Notes: generated by a model not told the origin, from the letters alone. 64,000 bases of DNA from Liolophura sinensis (GCF_032854445.1 NC_088301.1:25280402-25344401), one strand, 5' to 3'; counted from the stretch's first letter, positions 11,055-21,985 are shown. Translations and numbers: made by a program.

Positions 11055-13841
11055 GTTTAAATGGCCTTATGAAGTAATCAACTAAATTGTCGGACGAAAT
11101 ATAATAGCGATTCATAATATTAGCATATAAGTTTTCGAGTGTCAGGTATATGTATATAAAAAAGATTTGTAAAAAAAATCAGCATGTGCATAACCAAAGA
11201 ATCAATGTTACTGCATGACTATGTACAATGGTCAATATACATAACAAAAGTAGTCGGGCATGTATGTACAATGTTCCATGCCAACATGCCATTCCACTTT
11301 ACGTACCAAATGCAAAAATGTCGAATTCTTTAATCTTTAAATCTTGAGTCTTGCACGTTTAGCATACAACAATCGAAACATGTCTTCTGAGCTGGGTTCA
11401 AGTCTTGCATATAGGGTAAACAGTATGTTTGATACCCTTAATATCAATGTCTGGGAGGACGGCTTATACCCTAATCGCATGAAACCTCAACATTAACTGG
11501 TATAAAACAAGACATGCATGCCTTCTAAATACTTCGTATCGATTTTTCTATACATGATTCAACAGGCTTTACGGCGTCATTTAAAGCCTTACATGACTTG
11601 AACATGGTTAAATACCGTGAACATTACGAATTGACTGCTGTACTGTACAGTTAATGGATTTCTAATAATATGATCGTGACGTTTCAATGATTATTAATAT
11701 TATTAAATTTTATGCAAATGCTATAGTCTGAAATATCGCATACCTGAAAAAATCCGGCTAAAAATCCCGGGAAACTGATTGTTGTCCACTACAATTGTTT
11801 TGCTTATAACAGGCCTAACGACCTTTTTATCTGAGCCATGTTTTAAACCTTATATTTGCTTGATGGGTCCCACGTGGTTCAGTTGGTTAACGCGCTAGCG
11901 CAGCGTAATGACACAGGAGCCTCTCACCAATGCGGTCGCTGTGAGTTCAAGTCCTGCTCATCTGGCTTCCTCTCGGGCCATTCTTGGGAAGGCCTAGCAA
12001 GTAACCTGCGTCTCTTCATGGGTTTCCCAAGGGTGTTTTCGTGGTTTCCTCCCACCATAATGTTTGCCGTCGTCGTATAAGTGAAATATTCTTGAGCACG
12101 GCGTAAAGCACCAATCAAATAAATAAATAAATATATATATTTGGATGGTGGTCATCACCTTTTTGTACGCCGTACTCAAGAATATTTCACTTGTACGACG
12201 GCAGGCAGCATTACGGTGGCTGGAAACGAGGCAGTACCCAGGGGAAACCCGCGTCCATCCGAAGGTTGCTGAGCTCACAACCACCGCATTGGTGAGAGGC
12301 CCCTGGGTCATTACGCTGCGCTATCGCGCTAGCCAACTGAACCACTTAGGTCCCACCAACCAAATACAAGGTGGGAGGCTCCTGGTCATTGCGTCGTGCT
12401 GGCGTGAACCCCCTTGGCCACGTAGTATATTTAACAATATATAAGCATCGTTTACTTAATGGCTCGTATATACACAGTAAGTATAAAAATTACTTGACTG
12501 ACCTGACTGCTGTCTAACACCATGTACAGTGGACTCAAATCAGTGTACAACATATAGTTGGAAGTCAAATGGTCTTCAGTGATCTTCATCCAGTGAACGG
12601 CTTTATGGGGGCTATCGAACGCTTATTGTCACCAAGGCCCTTATCTCTAGGATTCCCTGCCCTAGGCTGTTATCGAACCATGCAACACGAACTAGCGACT
12701 GAAAGACAAGCATCTTATGCCCAGTTGGCCACGACCAACAATGAATCATAGAGTCATATTATTGGTTGGCTGTATTATTACTTTAGTACAACATATATAC
12801 TCCCTTACTTACTGTTTTGTATCATCACTGTCGTACAACCTCTATAATTCCTTACTTACTGCTTGTATCATTACTGTAGTACAACCTCTATGTTTCCTTA
12901 CTTACTGTTTGTATCATTGATGTAGTACAACCCCTGTACTTTCTTACTTACTGTTTTTTCTCATTGCTGTAGTACAGCCTCTATACTTCCTTACTTATTG
13001 TTTGTATCATTGCTGTAGTACAGCCTCTATACTTCCTTATTGACTGTTTTCTATTATTGCTGCAGTACAGCCTCTATACTTCCCTACATACTGTTTGTAT
13101 CATTGCTGTAGTACAACCTCTATACTTTCTTACTTACTGTTTTCATCATTACTACAGTACAACCTAGTTACTTCCCTAATTATTGTTTCAGACTCAACGG
13201 AAGTTTCTCCTGTACTACGAGCCATTAAGGAAAGGTTTAGACGGTACTTCAGTCTAAGCAGGCTGCTCTCGCCGACAACAAACGAGTTAAGGAAACTGGG
13301 GCTGGAAGAGAAAAAACCTGTTACATTGCCTTCATTAATTGTCGTTATCAAGCAGAGAGAGAAAAATGCGCCGGCGCCGTCCAAGACAAAACCCCAGAGG
13401 CCCACCTCTAAACCTAGCAAGGCGGAGAAAAGTACCGAGGATCATCAGCCTAGATTAGTGACTCAGGCGGTGCAATATGACGCGAACAACTTCGGCGAGT
13501 TGTCTTATTCCGGTGTGATGCGCTTTTTCTTCAGCGTGAACCACCAGTTCCGTTACACGTTACCGGAAGGAAGTGACAAAGACACGAAAACGCAGGCTAT
13601 GATGGCGGACGTCATGGACATCGAGCAAGAAAGATTTGACGAGTTCTTCAACAGGAAACATATTTCCAAATCGCAGAAAGCTGAGAGGAATTCTGGCACA
13701 GACAAACCAAAAGCGGGGAAATCTAAGCCGGAGAATCCGGATAAAAAGGATCCCGGTGGAAAATGTCCGTTTGGATTTGATAAACTGTCCGGGGATTTCG
13801 CAAAACCAAACCGACATCAGATGAAGAAAGAAGAACTATAA
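5935..13841 (+). CDS. ER-luminal thioredoxin-fold protein without CXXC, ending in KEEL
   Basis: Three exons: 5935-6240, 9930-10158 and 13192-13841. Introns begin GTAAGC and GTATAT and end CAG; phases 0 and 1 join without a shift, giving 394 residues. An in-frame stop at 5914 limits the start. Met1 or Met9 is possible, and Met9 gives a classic signal peptide (MIVYYLFGLALLLATFSVDV). Residues ~40-140 look like a thioredoxin fold: 'WILIFYRG' sits where PDI-family proteins have 'FYAPWCGHC', then 'LGTVDV' and 'VPKARVYPFGGY' around the usual cis-proline strand. No active-site cysteines are present, so oxidoreductase activity is unlikely. Exon 3 encodes a Lys/Pro-rich linker and an aromatic-rich segment ('GVMRFFFSVNHQFRY'). 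The C-terminal KEEL is a known KDEL-type ER retention signal. I infer a non-catalytic ER chaperone or redox-partner protein; I recognise no precise orthologue. Confidence 0.75.
8263..8957. mobile_element. Non-autonomous DNA transposon (MITE) with TTAA target site
   Basis: The left end reads TTAA then AGGAGAAGAAAACTTAAA (8267-8284). The right end is its reverse complement with one mismatch (8936-8953) followed by TTAA (8954-8957). That gives an 18-bp terminal inverted repeat and a TTAA target site, the target used by piggyBac-type transposases; the TIR sequence itself is not one I can assign. The 687-bp body has no transposase frame, so it would need a helper. An internal 112-bp tandem duplication is listed separately. 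A related single end (TTTAAAGGAGACGAAAAC) occurs at 51060-51078. Confidence 0.75.
8586..8809 (+). repeat. 112-bp tandem duplication inside the MITE
   Basis: Two adjacent copies (8586-8697 and 8698-8809) of a segment beginning CTGAGAAGAAGAGTTCTACC and ending AAAAT(A/G)GAGT. They differ at only a handful of positions, so the duplication is recent relative to the SINEs nearby. Confidence 0.95.
9388..9451 (+). repeat. SINE family A, 3' tail fragment
   Basis: Retains only GCCGTCGTATAAATGAAATA, a diverged middle, ACGTAAAACACC and the AAATAAATAA tail. Heavily 5' truncated. Confidence 0.8.
9545..9850 (+). repeat. SINE family B copy
   Basis: Begins with a tRNA-like B-box stretch (ACCCGGGTTTGATCC), continues with 'TCAGTATAATGTGACTGGGT', 'GGTGTCATGTCT', 'GGCATGATACT' and 'GGCATGGATTCGC', and ends in the family hallmark 'TTGTTAAGTACGACGTTAAA' with a CATAC-type tail. 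The reverse copy at 28020-28230 shares these blocks. It lies about 80 bases before exon 2 of the thioredoxin-like gene. Confidence 0.8.
10200..10412 (+). repeat. SINE family A, near full length, diverged
   Basis: Tracks the family from 'GCGTGCTAGCGCAACACAATG' through the B-box region, GCCAGCAACCTTC, a deletion of the CCCGGGCTC block, and the ACGTAAAATTTCTATCAAAT tail. It starts about 42 bases inside intron 2. Confidence 0.85.
10418..10470 (-). repeat. SINE family A, short tail fragment in opposite orientation
   Basis: ATTTATTTGGTTGTGTTTAA followed by 'CCCAATTCAAGAATATTCA' is the reversed 3' tail. It abuts the plus-strand copy tail to tail. Confidence 0.6.
10998..11052. repeat. (AT)n microsatellite
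   Basis: About 55 bases of uninterrupted AT dinucleotide in intron 2. Confidence 0.95.
11863..12132 (+). repeat. SINE family A, full-length copy
   Basis: Complete from the tRNA-like head (GTGGTTCAGTTGGTTAACGC, A box) through the B box (GTGAGTTCAAGTCC), the body, the 3' domain and the (AAAT)n tail. It is the left member of a head-outward, tail-to-tail pair with the copy at 12141-12357. Confidence 0.92.
12141..12357 (-). repeat. SINE family A, inverted partner with internal deletion
   Basis: Reverse copy with intact head (A box at 12345-12325, CACCAATGCGGTGGTTGTGAG region) and tail (GTACGCCGTACTCAAG), but missing the segment between the B box and CCTTCGGATGG. It shares long complementarity with the adjacent plus copy. 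Confidence 0.9.
12770..13191 (+). repeat. 46-47-bp minisatellite running into the exon 3 splice acceptor
   Basis: About 8-9 pyrimidine-rich units of the type GTAGTACAACCTCTATACTT + CCTTACTTACTGTTTGTATC + ATTGCT. The GTAGTAC core or its variants falls at 12876, 12922, 12969, 13015, 13062, 13108 and 13154, alternating 46 and 47 bases. The last, partial unit ends TTCCCTAATTATTGTTTCAG, which is the acceptor of exon 3 (13192). Nearly every unit carries a pyrimidine run followed by TAG or CAG. Confidence 0.92.
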
Positions 13842-14086
13842 AGAACTATAGACATATGCATACAGCTCCAATGACACAATCACGCAAATTCTACCGATTT
13901 ATAGGCCTGCGTTCCGGAACTGTGAAAAATTCATAGGTATTCACTAAACGCAAATATAGCATAATTTGACATTCTTGTTGGGCCATTTGTTCAAAAGTGC
14001 ATGTATTAAAAGTTAAGTGCGACATGTATTTTAATGTCTATTTTGAGACAATTCTATAACATAAAACTATTGGGCATATAGCCCAG

Positions 14087-14092
14087 AATAAA
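14087..14092 (+). terminator. Candidate polyadenylation signal of the thioredoxin-like gene
   Basis: AATAAA 246 bases after the stop codon at 13839-13841, the first canonical hexamer downstream. A second AATAAA occurs near 14150. Confidence 0.45.
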
Positions 14093-14099
14093 GTTAATA

Positions 14100-16325
14100 T
14101 CGGGCTTGTCTACTAATGCACCACTGAGCAACTGAACACAAGGGTCATAAATAAAGTATGACGTGTAATATTAAGTCGAAAATCGCCTTTTGGAGGAATC
14201 GGACCGAGAGATTGCCTTCCACAACTTGTCCATGACAACTCAAAATAATTCAAAGTAGTATAATATTATTTGGTTTAGACGTTTCCAGAAGTTCGAATTG
14301 TGTAAAATCTTTGTCACTGACACTAAAACACTCAAAGAATTGAGGGTGTATTATAAATGTGGCCTTAACTTGAAACTGCGTTGTTTTGTTGAACTGCGGC
14401 TTTAAATGGACAGACATTCTTATTTTTTGTGAAATGTGATTTTTTACAAGGAGATAAATTTATGAACACATAAGACAGTAGGTATTATTATGAGACAAAA
14501 TCGTCACTGTTCTAATTTCTTTTACATTAAAGCAGCAACGAATTCTAATGCATTTGACAGTTGTGAAGGATTAAATAGACAAATGGTCAGTCTATTGAAT
14601 ATGGTGCATTAAATTTATTTCAGATTTTTACTTTATTAATACAGGTGTGGTGAAAGACAGGTGTTTCGTAACGAAAGAACGAAGGAAAGGGAAAAAAGGA
14701 GTAATAAAATTCCGTACTCGATTGCTTACATGTGAAAAAGAATTGGCTAAAATTTTGCATCACGCTCAAGAGTATTTAACTAACATTATTTACACAAAAG
14801 CTATAATCCGTAGCTGAACCAGCGGGAGTCATTGGTAGAGATTATGTCGTCTGCAGCCAGGCTGGATAGAATCTAACACTATCTTAAAGTGGGTTTTGTT
14901 CTACCGTACCAGCCAGATTGGCGCTCTGGATGACAAAGTCAAGGTCCTGGTTAGCACCATCCTGATATTGAAAGACGATGTACTCTTTAGCACTGTCTTG
15001 ATTACATAAGAATTAAATGCCAACAATGCGTATTATATATCACGTACACTGTCTAGAACTTTTACAGAATGCCATGTCACAAAGGCTAAAACAATATTTA
15101 CAAGGCTGTCTGTTATATAGGTAGACCCTCAGTCTTGCATTTGCATAACGGTTTACTGAGACTTCTTGTTCGATTCGTTCCTTGGTGACCTTAATACGCT
15201 GGCGCGGTCATTGAACGCTTTGTGCCTGTAGAGCAAAACGCTGTTTAAGCTCACGAATAAAACGATCTGTCAGGGTCAGGGGACTATATGGCCCTGAAAT
15301 GTTGACATTTCCGCTAATCTACTTTCTTTAGGGTTTGGTATTTCTAGCAGGACTATAATCTTCCTTCTTACCCATCTATAATTCAAGGTAACACCCAAAA
15401 GCTTATACCATCTTTGCGTGTCAGACTATAGCTCTCTTCTTTTTAAAGGTCTTTTTTTTAAAGTTTGGTTTTATGGTTGTTGTCTTAACTCCTTGTCCGA
15501 ATAAATAATCCTTTTTATCCTTCTTAGTTTGGATCAAAACAATAGGTTTGCTCTTTAATTCCATCCTTAAGCTGAAAGTATTTACTTATGTACTTCATTG
15601 TCTTGTAAAGGTCAAATTGTCGTGTCTAACAGTTCACATGTAAAAGGTCCAAGGGATTTTCTTTTCCGAACATATAACCGATAAATCAAAAGCTCATATA
15701 ACTTTAATCTTCATTGTACAGAATACACAGAATAAAAAGTTATGGTGAAGTGAAGATCACACAAGACGGTTAATGAAAACAGCGAAATCTTGAAAATTCT
15801 CTGGGAATGGGTTTTAACCCGCGTGTCTAGTGACAAAGGGTTTGAAAGGTATGTAACTTTAATCGCGTAACATTGTATTAGAACCTTCTCAAAAGATAAG
15901 ATCTTTTATTTGGTTGTAGCTTTACCCTCTGGTATATGGGACAGCCTGGAGAACATACCGGTAATCATCTTACGAGAGTCAGTCATCTGGAGACCGGGTT
16001 CAATCCCGGGTCAGATCTGACGTAAGATTTCTCTCATAAATATTTATTTGTTTATAATGCGCCCACTGTATGAATATGAAACAAACTCTGGTCCAGACAT
16101 ACTCTGATTGACTGAGAGTTCTGCGTATAGAGTCCAGTATAAAGGAATGTAGACCAAACAGTGTTCTCGGTGTCGGCATATATCTTCTGAACACACGCGG
16201 GTTTTGCTTTGTGTTTACAATAATGGAATAAATCAATACTGTTCTCGGTATCAAGGAACTATGGTAGCCAGGGTGGAGGTTTTGCTGGTGTCAGTACACT
16301 GTGACTGGATATAGGTGTTTTGCTT
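14100..16325. other. Intergenic stretch without recognised genes
   Basis: AT-rich, with no long open frame on either strand. Near 15975-16020 there is a T-arm-like palindrome (CCGGGTTCAATCCCGG) that could be a decayed tRNA or SINE head; no A box is visible at the expected distance. Confidence 0.5.
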
Positions 16326-16331
16326 AGCGTT

Positions 16332-16565
16332 TACACTCAAAAAATTGATCTGTTAATAACAGAAAGTCTGTTGTCTGGGTGATGCTAGAATGTATTCTGC
16401 TATTGCAACGAATTATTCTATTAATTCAACATAAAGATTATATTAGACTAACAGGGTATTATGTTGACTATGACACAGCGTTATGTTATAATAACAGAAT
16501 ACATTCTAGCATCACTCAGATAACATACTTTGTTTTAAACTTAACAGATTTTTTTTTGTAGTGTA
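16332..16565. mobile_element. Foldback MITE with TA target site (mariner-like)
   Basis: Flanked by TA on both sides, with ends CACTCAAAAAATTGATCTGTTAA (split here only for clarity: CACTCAAAAA then TTGATCTGTTAA) and the inverted TTAACAGAT ... TTTTGTAGTG. The arms stay complementary inward and include a perfect 19-base match, 16381-16399 against 16495-16513. The whole 230-bp unit can fold into one hairpin. It has no coding capacity. TA duplication and CACT-type ends suggest Tc1/mariner-type mobilisation, which is inference. Confidence 0.72.
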
Positions 16566-16686
16566 GATTAAATTAACTTGATGGAAGTTCTTGCAGGACA
16601 TTCGTGTGAGAGATAGTCATTCCATCATTTATGTAGTTAATGAATTAAATGTTTTTGGTTCAATGGTTTAACGTCTAATTTTCTAC

Positions 16687-16844
16687 TTCAAGTCCAGCTC
16701 ATTCTGGCTTCCTCTCCGGCCGTACATGGGAAGGTCTTTCAGCAACTTGCGGGGGTTTCACCCGGGCTCTGTCCGGTTTTCTCCCATCATAATGCTGAAA
16801 GCCGCCGTATAAGTGAAATATTACGGCGTAAAACACCAATCAAA

Positions 16845-16911
<67 letters not shown>

Positions 16912-16913
16912 AT
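16687..16913 (+). repeat. SINE family A, 5'-truncated, with long (AAAT)n tail
   Basis: Starts at the B box (TTCAAGTCCAGCTC) and runs through the body and 3' domain with a small deletion in the GTGAAATATTCTTGAG block. The tail is about 85 bases of AATA tetranucleotide (from 16830). Confidence 0.9.
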
Positions 16914-18400
16914 CTAATATTACTGGTTTCGCATCATTTTTATCTAATAAAATATGCTATGTGGTTGTCTGTATTTATCATAGATACCCCATTTGCATTA
17001 TATTTGGATGTGTTACATGAAAAGACGATAAATTTGTAAATCAAATATCCGCACGTCTCGTCTACATAACATCAATGCCCATTAAACCATGCAATGATGA
17101 TGTGATATTGATGCGAACTTTCTGCTTGTGGATATGTCAGATCGACCATGGTACTATGGTGCAATGTTATACAACACCTCTAAGCCAACCGATTCCCAAG
17201 TGACAGAGTATAGATCATGGCCTGAGCTAAAATCAGAGGAATTGGTGAAAAAAACGGCATTAATAGCCCCCTTTACCAGCTCAGCTGGGCACTTTGGACC
17301 CGAACACTGGCGCAGGGAGGTAATTCCGTTATGTGAAAATTCTATATAAGTGTTTCATCAATGGGCGGACAGATGGAAGGATATCTGGATCTTCAGACCA
17401 ATTCTTACGCTCTTTCTCAACATAAAATCAATAAGATCAACGTTTTTTACAAACATCTCGGCTATAGAAAGGGAATAACATTGATTTTAAGGTACGGGTT
17501 TCTTTCGTTGAGTATAAAACGTGTTTCTTCAATAAACTAATATAAATGTGCATTATATATAGCAAGAGTCCGTGAACTTTGCCAATGTGGTATCAAGCCT
17601 AACACACCAATGAAAATATCTGTATTTTATACAGATATTTCTAGGGAAACGTGCCTTGTCAAGTACACATGTATAGCATCCCCGTAGAAATTATTTATTA
17701 GGTGTATATTAGGAATATATATATATTAGTCGCAGAAACATAGCACATGTCATGGCCTCATAAGAACATAACGTGACCAAGCACGTGAGAAAGAAAAAAT
17801 GGCTATGACCGTTTATGCCTGTTTCCTTCTCCCGTTCTTCCTAAATAACTCAGGCCATATTGTTTATAACTTCCTTTATCCACCTTAATTATGACATGTA
17901 TGTCTTTTTGAATACATATGCACTTTTGCAAAGTGGAAAGACAATATTCTGTGTTTCCTTTGGCTTCCTTGAATAGGAGAATGGTACAGATAATTTTCAA
18001 GGTGTGATGCGGGACATGACCTTTTCTATCCCCTTACTCCAAACCTTCGGTTCGAAAGGTCACATATATAGCTAAAATTGACCTTCACATTTGTACAGCT
18101 ATATATACATTTGATTGCAGTCCACACATAAATACACATGCGATGCACATTCTTAGTCAAACTATAAACCATATATTAAGAGGGTTGTGTTCCTGTCCCT
18201 GGAGACATGCAGCTACGGCCAGGTCACATCACTAATCCAACTAATGACAAATCGACCCACGCGGAGTCGAAGAAAGGACGGAGTTGACAAAACGAGACGA
18301 TGATACTCTTTAGCAAGTATTTCATGACTCGATGGTGACTACCCCTCGTTCGATTGCGGCTTTAAGTCATGAAGTTTGCTAAATACTTGAAGAATGGCGG
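16914..18400. other. Intergenic stretch without recognised genes
   Basis: A 73-codon open frame at 17128-17349 (+) is not supported by splice sites or recognisable sequence. The rest is AT-rich with only short frames. Confidence 0.45.
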
Positions 18401-18401
18401 T

Positions 18402-18490
18402 GATTCCCATTCCCGGGCTCTGTCAGGTTTCATTCTTAAAAAACTTGGTTGCTGTCGTTTCAACTGAACTATTCTTGAATACGGCGTAAA
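18402..18490 (+). repeat. Diverged SINE family A tail
   Basis: Shows CCCGGGCTCTGTCAGGTTTC, a degraded middle and ATTCTTGAATACGGCGTAAAA in the right order and spacing for the family 3' half. Confidence 0.6.
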
Positions 18491-18534
18491 AGCAATACGG
18501 TACTGTAACAAATCCCTCACAGCAAACAAAAAAT

Positions 18535-18680
18535 CGATGGGAACTACTGTCTTACACAAAAGAGCACAGTATTGAGAGTAAAACCAAGGCAAAGACGACA
18601 GTGTTATATTTGGTAAATGGTCGAAATTAAGCGGTGAAATGTGGCCTCTTTTTAATTAACATGCATGTACACCGGTTAAC
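18535..18680 (+). repeat. Fragment of a dispersed repeat shared with the 37-41 kb cluster
   Basis: The order 'GAGAGTAAAACC', 'AAGACGACAG', 'AAATGGTCG', 'GGTGAAATGTGGCCTC' is also found at 37090-37180, 40080-40130 and 40540-40610. It is noncoding in all copies. Confidence 0.5.
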
Positions 18681-18697
18681 GTTTTATTCTAGTTTTT

Positions 18698-18831
18698 TCC
18701 AGCAATCTGCAAATGGTGTTGACTTTCCCCGGTTTCTTCCGGGTTTCCTCTCACCATAATGCTGGCCGTCTCCGTATAAGTGAAATATTCTTGGGTTCGG
18801 CGTAAAACACCAATCAAATAAATAAATAAAT
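18698..18831 (+). repeat. SINE family A, 5'-truncated copy
   Basis: Begins at the CCAGCAATCTGC block and continues through TCACCATAATGCTGGCCGTC to CGGCGTAAAACACCAATCAA and an (AAAT)n tail. Confidence 0.88.
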
Positions 18832-20936
18832 ATTTTCGTGTAAATGCTTAGATATTAGCTGCGGTACTTTCTTACTTACTTACTGCTACCTTTTATAAAC
18901 CTGTAGATTGCTTACTTAAAGACACCACATATAATCATGACATATATATTTAATCATTGCTCTGAATTTACATATATATATAATCCTATATATACCTTTC
19001 CCTCCCAGGAGTGCATGCATACTGTGTAGACGTACTTCTTATATACCATCTTATATATGCATATATCCCTTAATTACAGGCAGGCAAATGGCATGGTTTA
19101 TAATACATTCCATGTGACGAATCTCATGTTTGAAATTCCATGGCCGATTGTACCGCTCTTTGTACAGGCCTTTGCTAAAAGCGTCTGGAATACCGCCACA
19201 CAATCAAGAAAGTCTCTCCAAACCGCCCGTCCAGCTGTTCGCGCCAATCGCAAGCCTAATCAATCGTCCAATACATGTTTAATGGGAAGCATGGTCGAGA
19301 TGCGCACTTCGCGTTTAGATGTATCACCCTCGAGGGAAATCATGTCATTAACGATGACGAGGTGATTAACAACTTCCCAGATAAATATGTTTTCTGATCA
19401 ACCGTGTAGATAGGTCGACTGGAATCGTTTAGATTGTTCATTCACGTCTCCTCATTCCGTGGATTCCTTATCAAGTGCCAATCCCGGTATATTTGCGTAT
19501 ATACGGAATTATTGAGCGATGTCAGTGAGATGTGGATATATCTTTGTCCAAACCGAACATCAATTTTAAATAAATTATGGTCCGATTACAGGAAGAAGCA
19601 AACGCGCAAAAAGATGTAGTTAATATTATTCAAACAAATGTATCTGGATGCCTCTGATGCAAGTTTGATGGCAATAATTTGAATTTTTTTAAACAGTTAT
19701 TCATTATCGGTGAAATAATTTGATTAAACTATATTCGCATCAAAAATCTGAATTTTTAACTATGAATAATTAAATGAAGTTTGATCTTGTAATTTAATAA
19801 AACAAAATATTTTACTTTTTCAAAAAAACAAAACAAAACAAGAATTAAAATTAAAACTTGCATCAACAAACCTCTTGTATCGTCAGCGTTTCAGTTAAAT
19901 TTACTTTTCGTTCTTTATATCGTAGCGTATAATCTTCAAATATTCCATATATCATATCCAACTCCCATTTTCCCCCACGCCTGGGCGATATGACAGAAAT
20001 TATTGTAGAAAAGCCCCGGTCCGGCGCAGATGTACGGTTACTAGGCCCATTTTATTGGAAAACGAATATAGACCCGTGTCTCTATTGGCGACTGATCTAA
20101 ACGATGTGTACATAGTAGGTGTATGTATCATGACCAAGAACAGGCTTAAGGTTTATACCACAGATGGAATTGGTCCACTCGACCAGTAACAGGAAGCGTA
20201 ATTCCATCCCAGGTACACGAATTACCAGGCGATGGACTTCGGCCGGAATCTCCTGTGACCTCGGTTTCCTTAATGGAACCCTTAAATCTTGCGCGCGAAC
20301 AAATTGCTGAACGGAAACACGCTTTGTTTCCGCTCACAGAGCCTGCTTATACGGCGTTCCAAGCCTGCTCCAATTCTGAAACAAAAAAAGATACGGAAGG
20401 ACCACATGCATGACTGGTCTCATACAAATGAGGGATAACGTGACCAGAGTCAAGGACGAATGCCTTATGGTTATATAACGCCTAGGACCCCTATGGATTT
20501 TAAGTGTTGTCTTTTTTGCATACATTTAATTAGAATGGGTTTGGTACTGCTGTGTCATGTCCCTAAACTCCGCCATATGCTGGTGGAAAAGAAATGTGGC
20601 CTTTACAGGTTTAATCAAGTTTGCTTGATGGGACTAAAGCTTGGTGTAGGTCAAACGTGTTGCCTGCTGGATTGGCTGCCTGATTCCCCGGGGAAATCAG
20701 CATTGAGTGGGTCCGGATCGGACAGTCTGTTCCACATCTCTCCTCATTTAACTCACTTAATAGATTTCTTGATCAATTGCTTCGCTGGATAATATTAGAT
20801 CAAAGTGTTAAGCATGGGTAAATTGTCCCCTTGTGATTTACACCGCCTGTAACGTATCACACTGCTATAGGCTGCCCGAGAGCGGAATCCTGTGGTCAGG
20901 TCAGGTACAAAGCCTCCATATCACTGAAGGTACATG
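18832..20936. other. Intergenic stretch without recognised genes
   Basis: Open frames at 19057-19365 (+) and 20460-20792 (+) have no recognisable motif and no convincing splice context. Short AT and poly-A runs are present (19800-19860). Confidence 0.45.
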
Positions 20937-21985
20937 TGCAGGACAAAAGAACTATAGTCACTAAAAGTCATTAAAAGACGCACGATGAAAGCGAATAATA
21001 AAGACATTAAAAAAAAAACAAGAAAACAAACTTTAAGGATTCATTAGGAGAACAAAGTTTAGATGGTAAAATTAAAGTTGTTATGTCACACAACATAAAA
21101 GGTATATTTACAGAGCCAGGACAGAAAGCAGGCATTAAAGGAACGTAATCAAAGCGAAACTGAACAACACATTTTGGATGTATTGAGAGGACAAAGCCAG
21201 TGGGATAAAATTAAAGGCGAAGTGTTACCTACCCAGATCATCATGCAATGTGTATTTGAAGAACAAAGCAAGGGAATAAAGCTGGTAGTTAAGGGACGCA
21301 ATCAAAGCCAAAAATTAACGGCACACTGTAAAAGATGCATTATGAGAGTCAACGAGATGAAATTAAAGGTGTAATGTATTAAAGGTACATTCACAGAACA
21401 AAGGCATACAGTTGGCATTAAAGGGACGCAATCAAAGCGAAAATGAATCACACATTATTAAAAGTGCATTAAGAGAACAAAGCACAGACGAGGATCAAAT
21501 GAAAGGTGTAACTTTAAAGGTATACATTATCAGAACAAAAGGATATCCCGAAGCTAATAAAGCTACACAAGGCAGCATTAGAGAATTATTACCAGAATAA
21601 AGCCAATGATATAGAATTAAAATTTTGTCAATAGGAAAGGTACATTTTCGGAACAAATGCACAAAGCTGAAAACGAACAACACACTATTAAACTTGGATT
21701 ATGAGAACAAAGTCAATGAGATAGAATTTCCTTAGGAAAGCAACATTAAAAGTACATTCGCAAAACACATGGGAAATGATAAAGGCTTCAGTTTGATTAA
21801 TGGAGAGACAGACAAGGCAACATCAGGGATCTATTATCAGAGCAAAGCTAAGCAGATAAAATGGTGAAAAAGGCGTGTTGTAAACACGCAAGAAAGCGGC
21901 AGTAAAATGTGCATTTCCAGAACAAAAGCATAAAGCTGGTATTAGAGGAGAAAATCAGCCAAATTGATGAAAATAAAGGTGCATA
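20937..21985 (+). repeat. Degenerate ~135-bp tandem repeat array
   Basis: About seven irregular units marked by 'CAGAACAAA' followed by 'AAAGCTGG.ATTAAAGG', 'ACGCAATCAAAGCGAAAA' and 'ACACATTATTAAAAGTGCAT'. Unit starts fall near 21118, 21259, 21394, 21531, 21648, 21768 and 21918, with steps of roughly 117-150 bases. Where the step stays near 135 the reading frame is preserved, so two successive open frames (21174-21374 and 21412-21600) encode similar 'KGRNQS' peptides. I take this as a repeat effect. Confidence 0.7.

Noticed and set aside
11856-12444. Several open frames of 64-105 codons on both strands
   Set aside because: All fall within the inverted SINE A pair and recur in other SINE copies (for example 49071-49302 and 60797-61150).
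13095-13191. Start codon of the 248-codon frame upstream of exon 3
   Set aside because: This part is minisatellite and pyrimidine tract in front of a clear CAG acceptor; exon 3 joins exon 2 in phase at 13192.
15975-16020. tRNA-like T-arm (CCGGGTTCAATCCCGG)
   Set aside because: No A box or acceptor stem at the right distance, so not a functional tRNA; at best a decayed SINE head.
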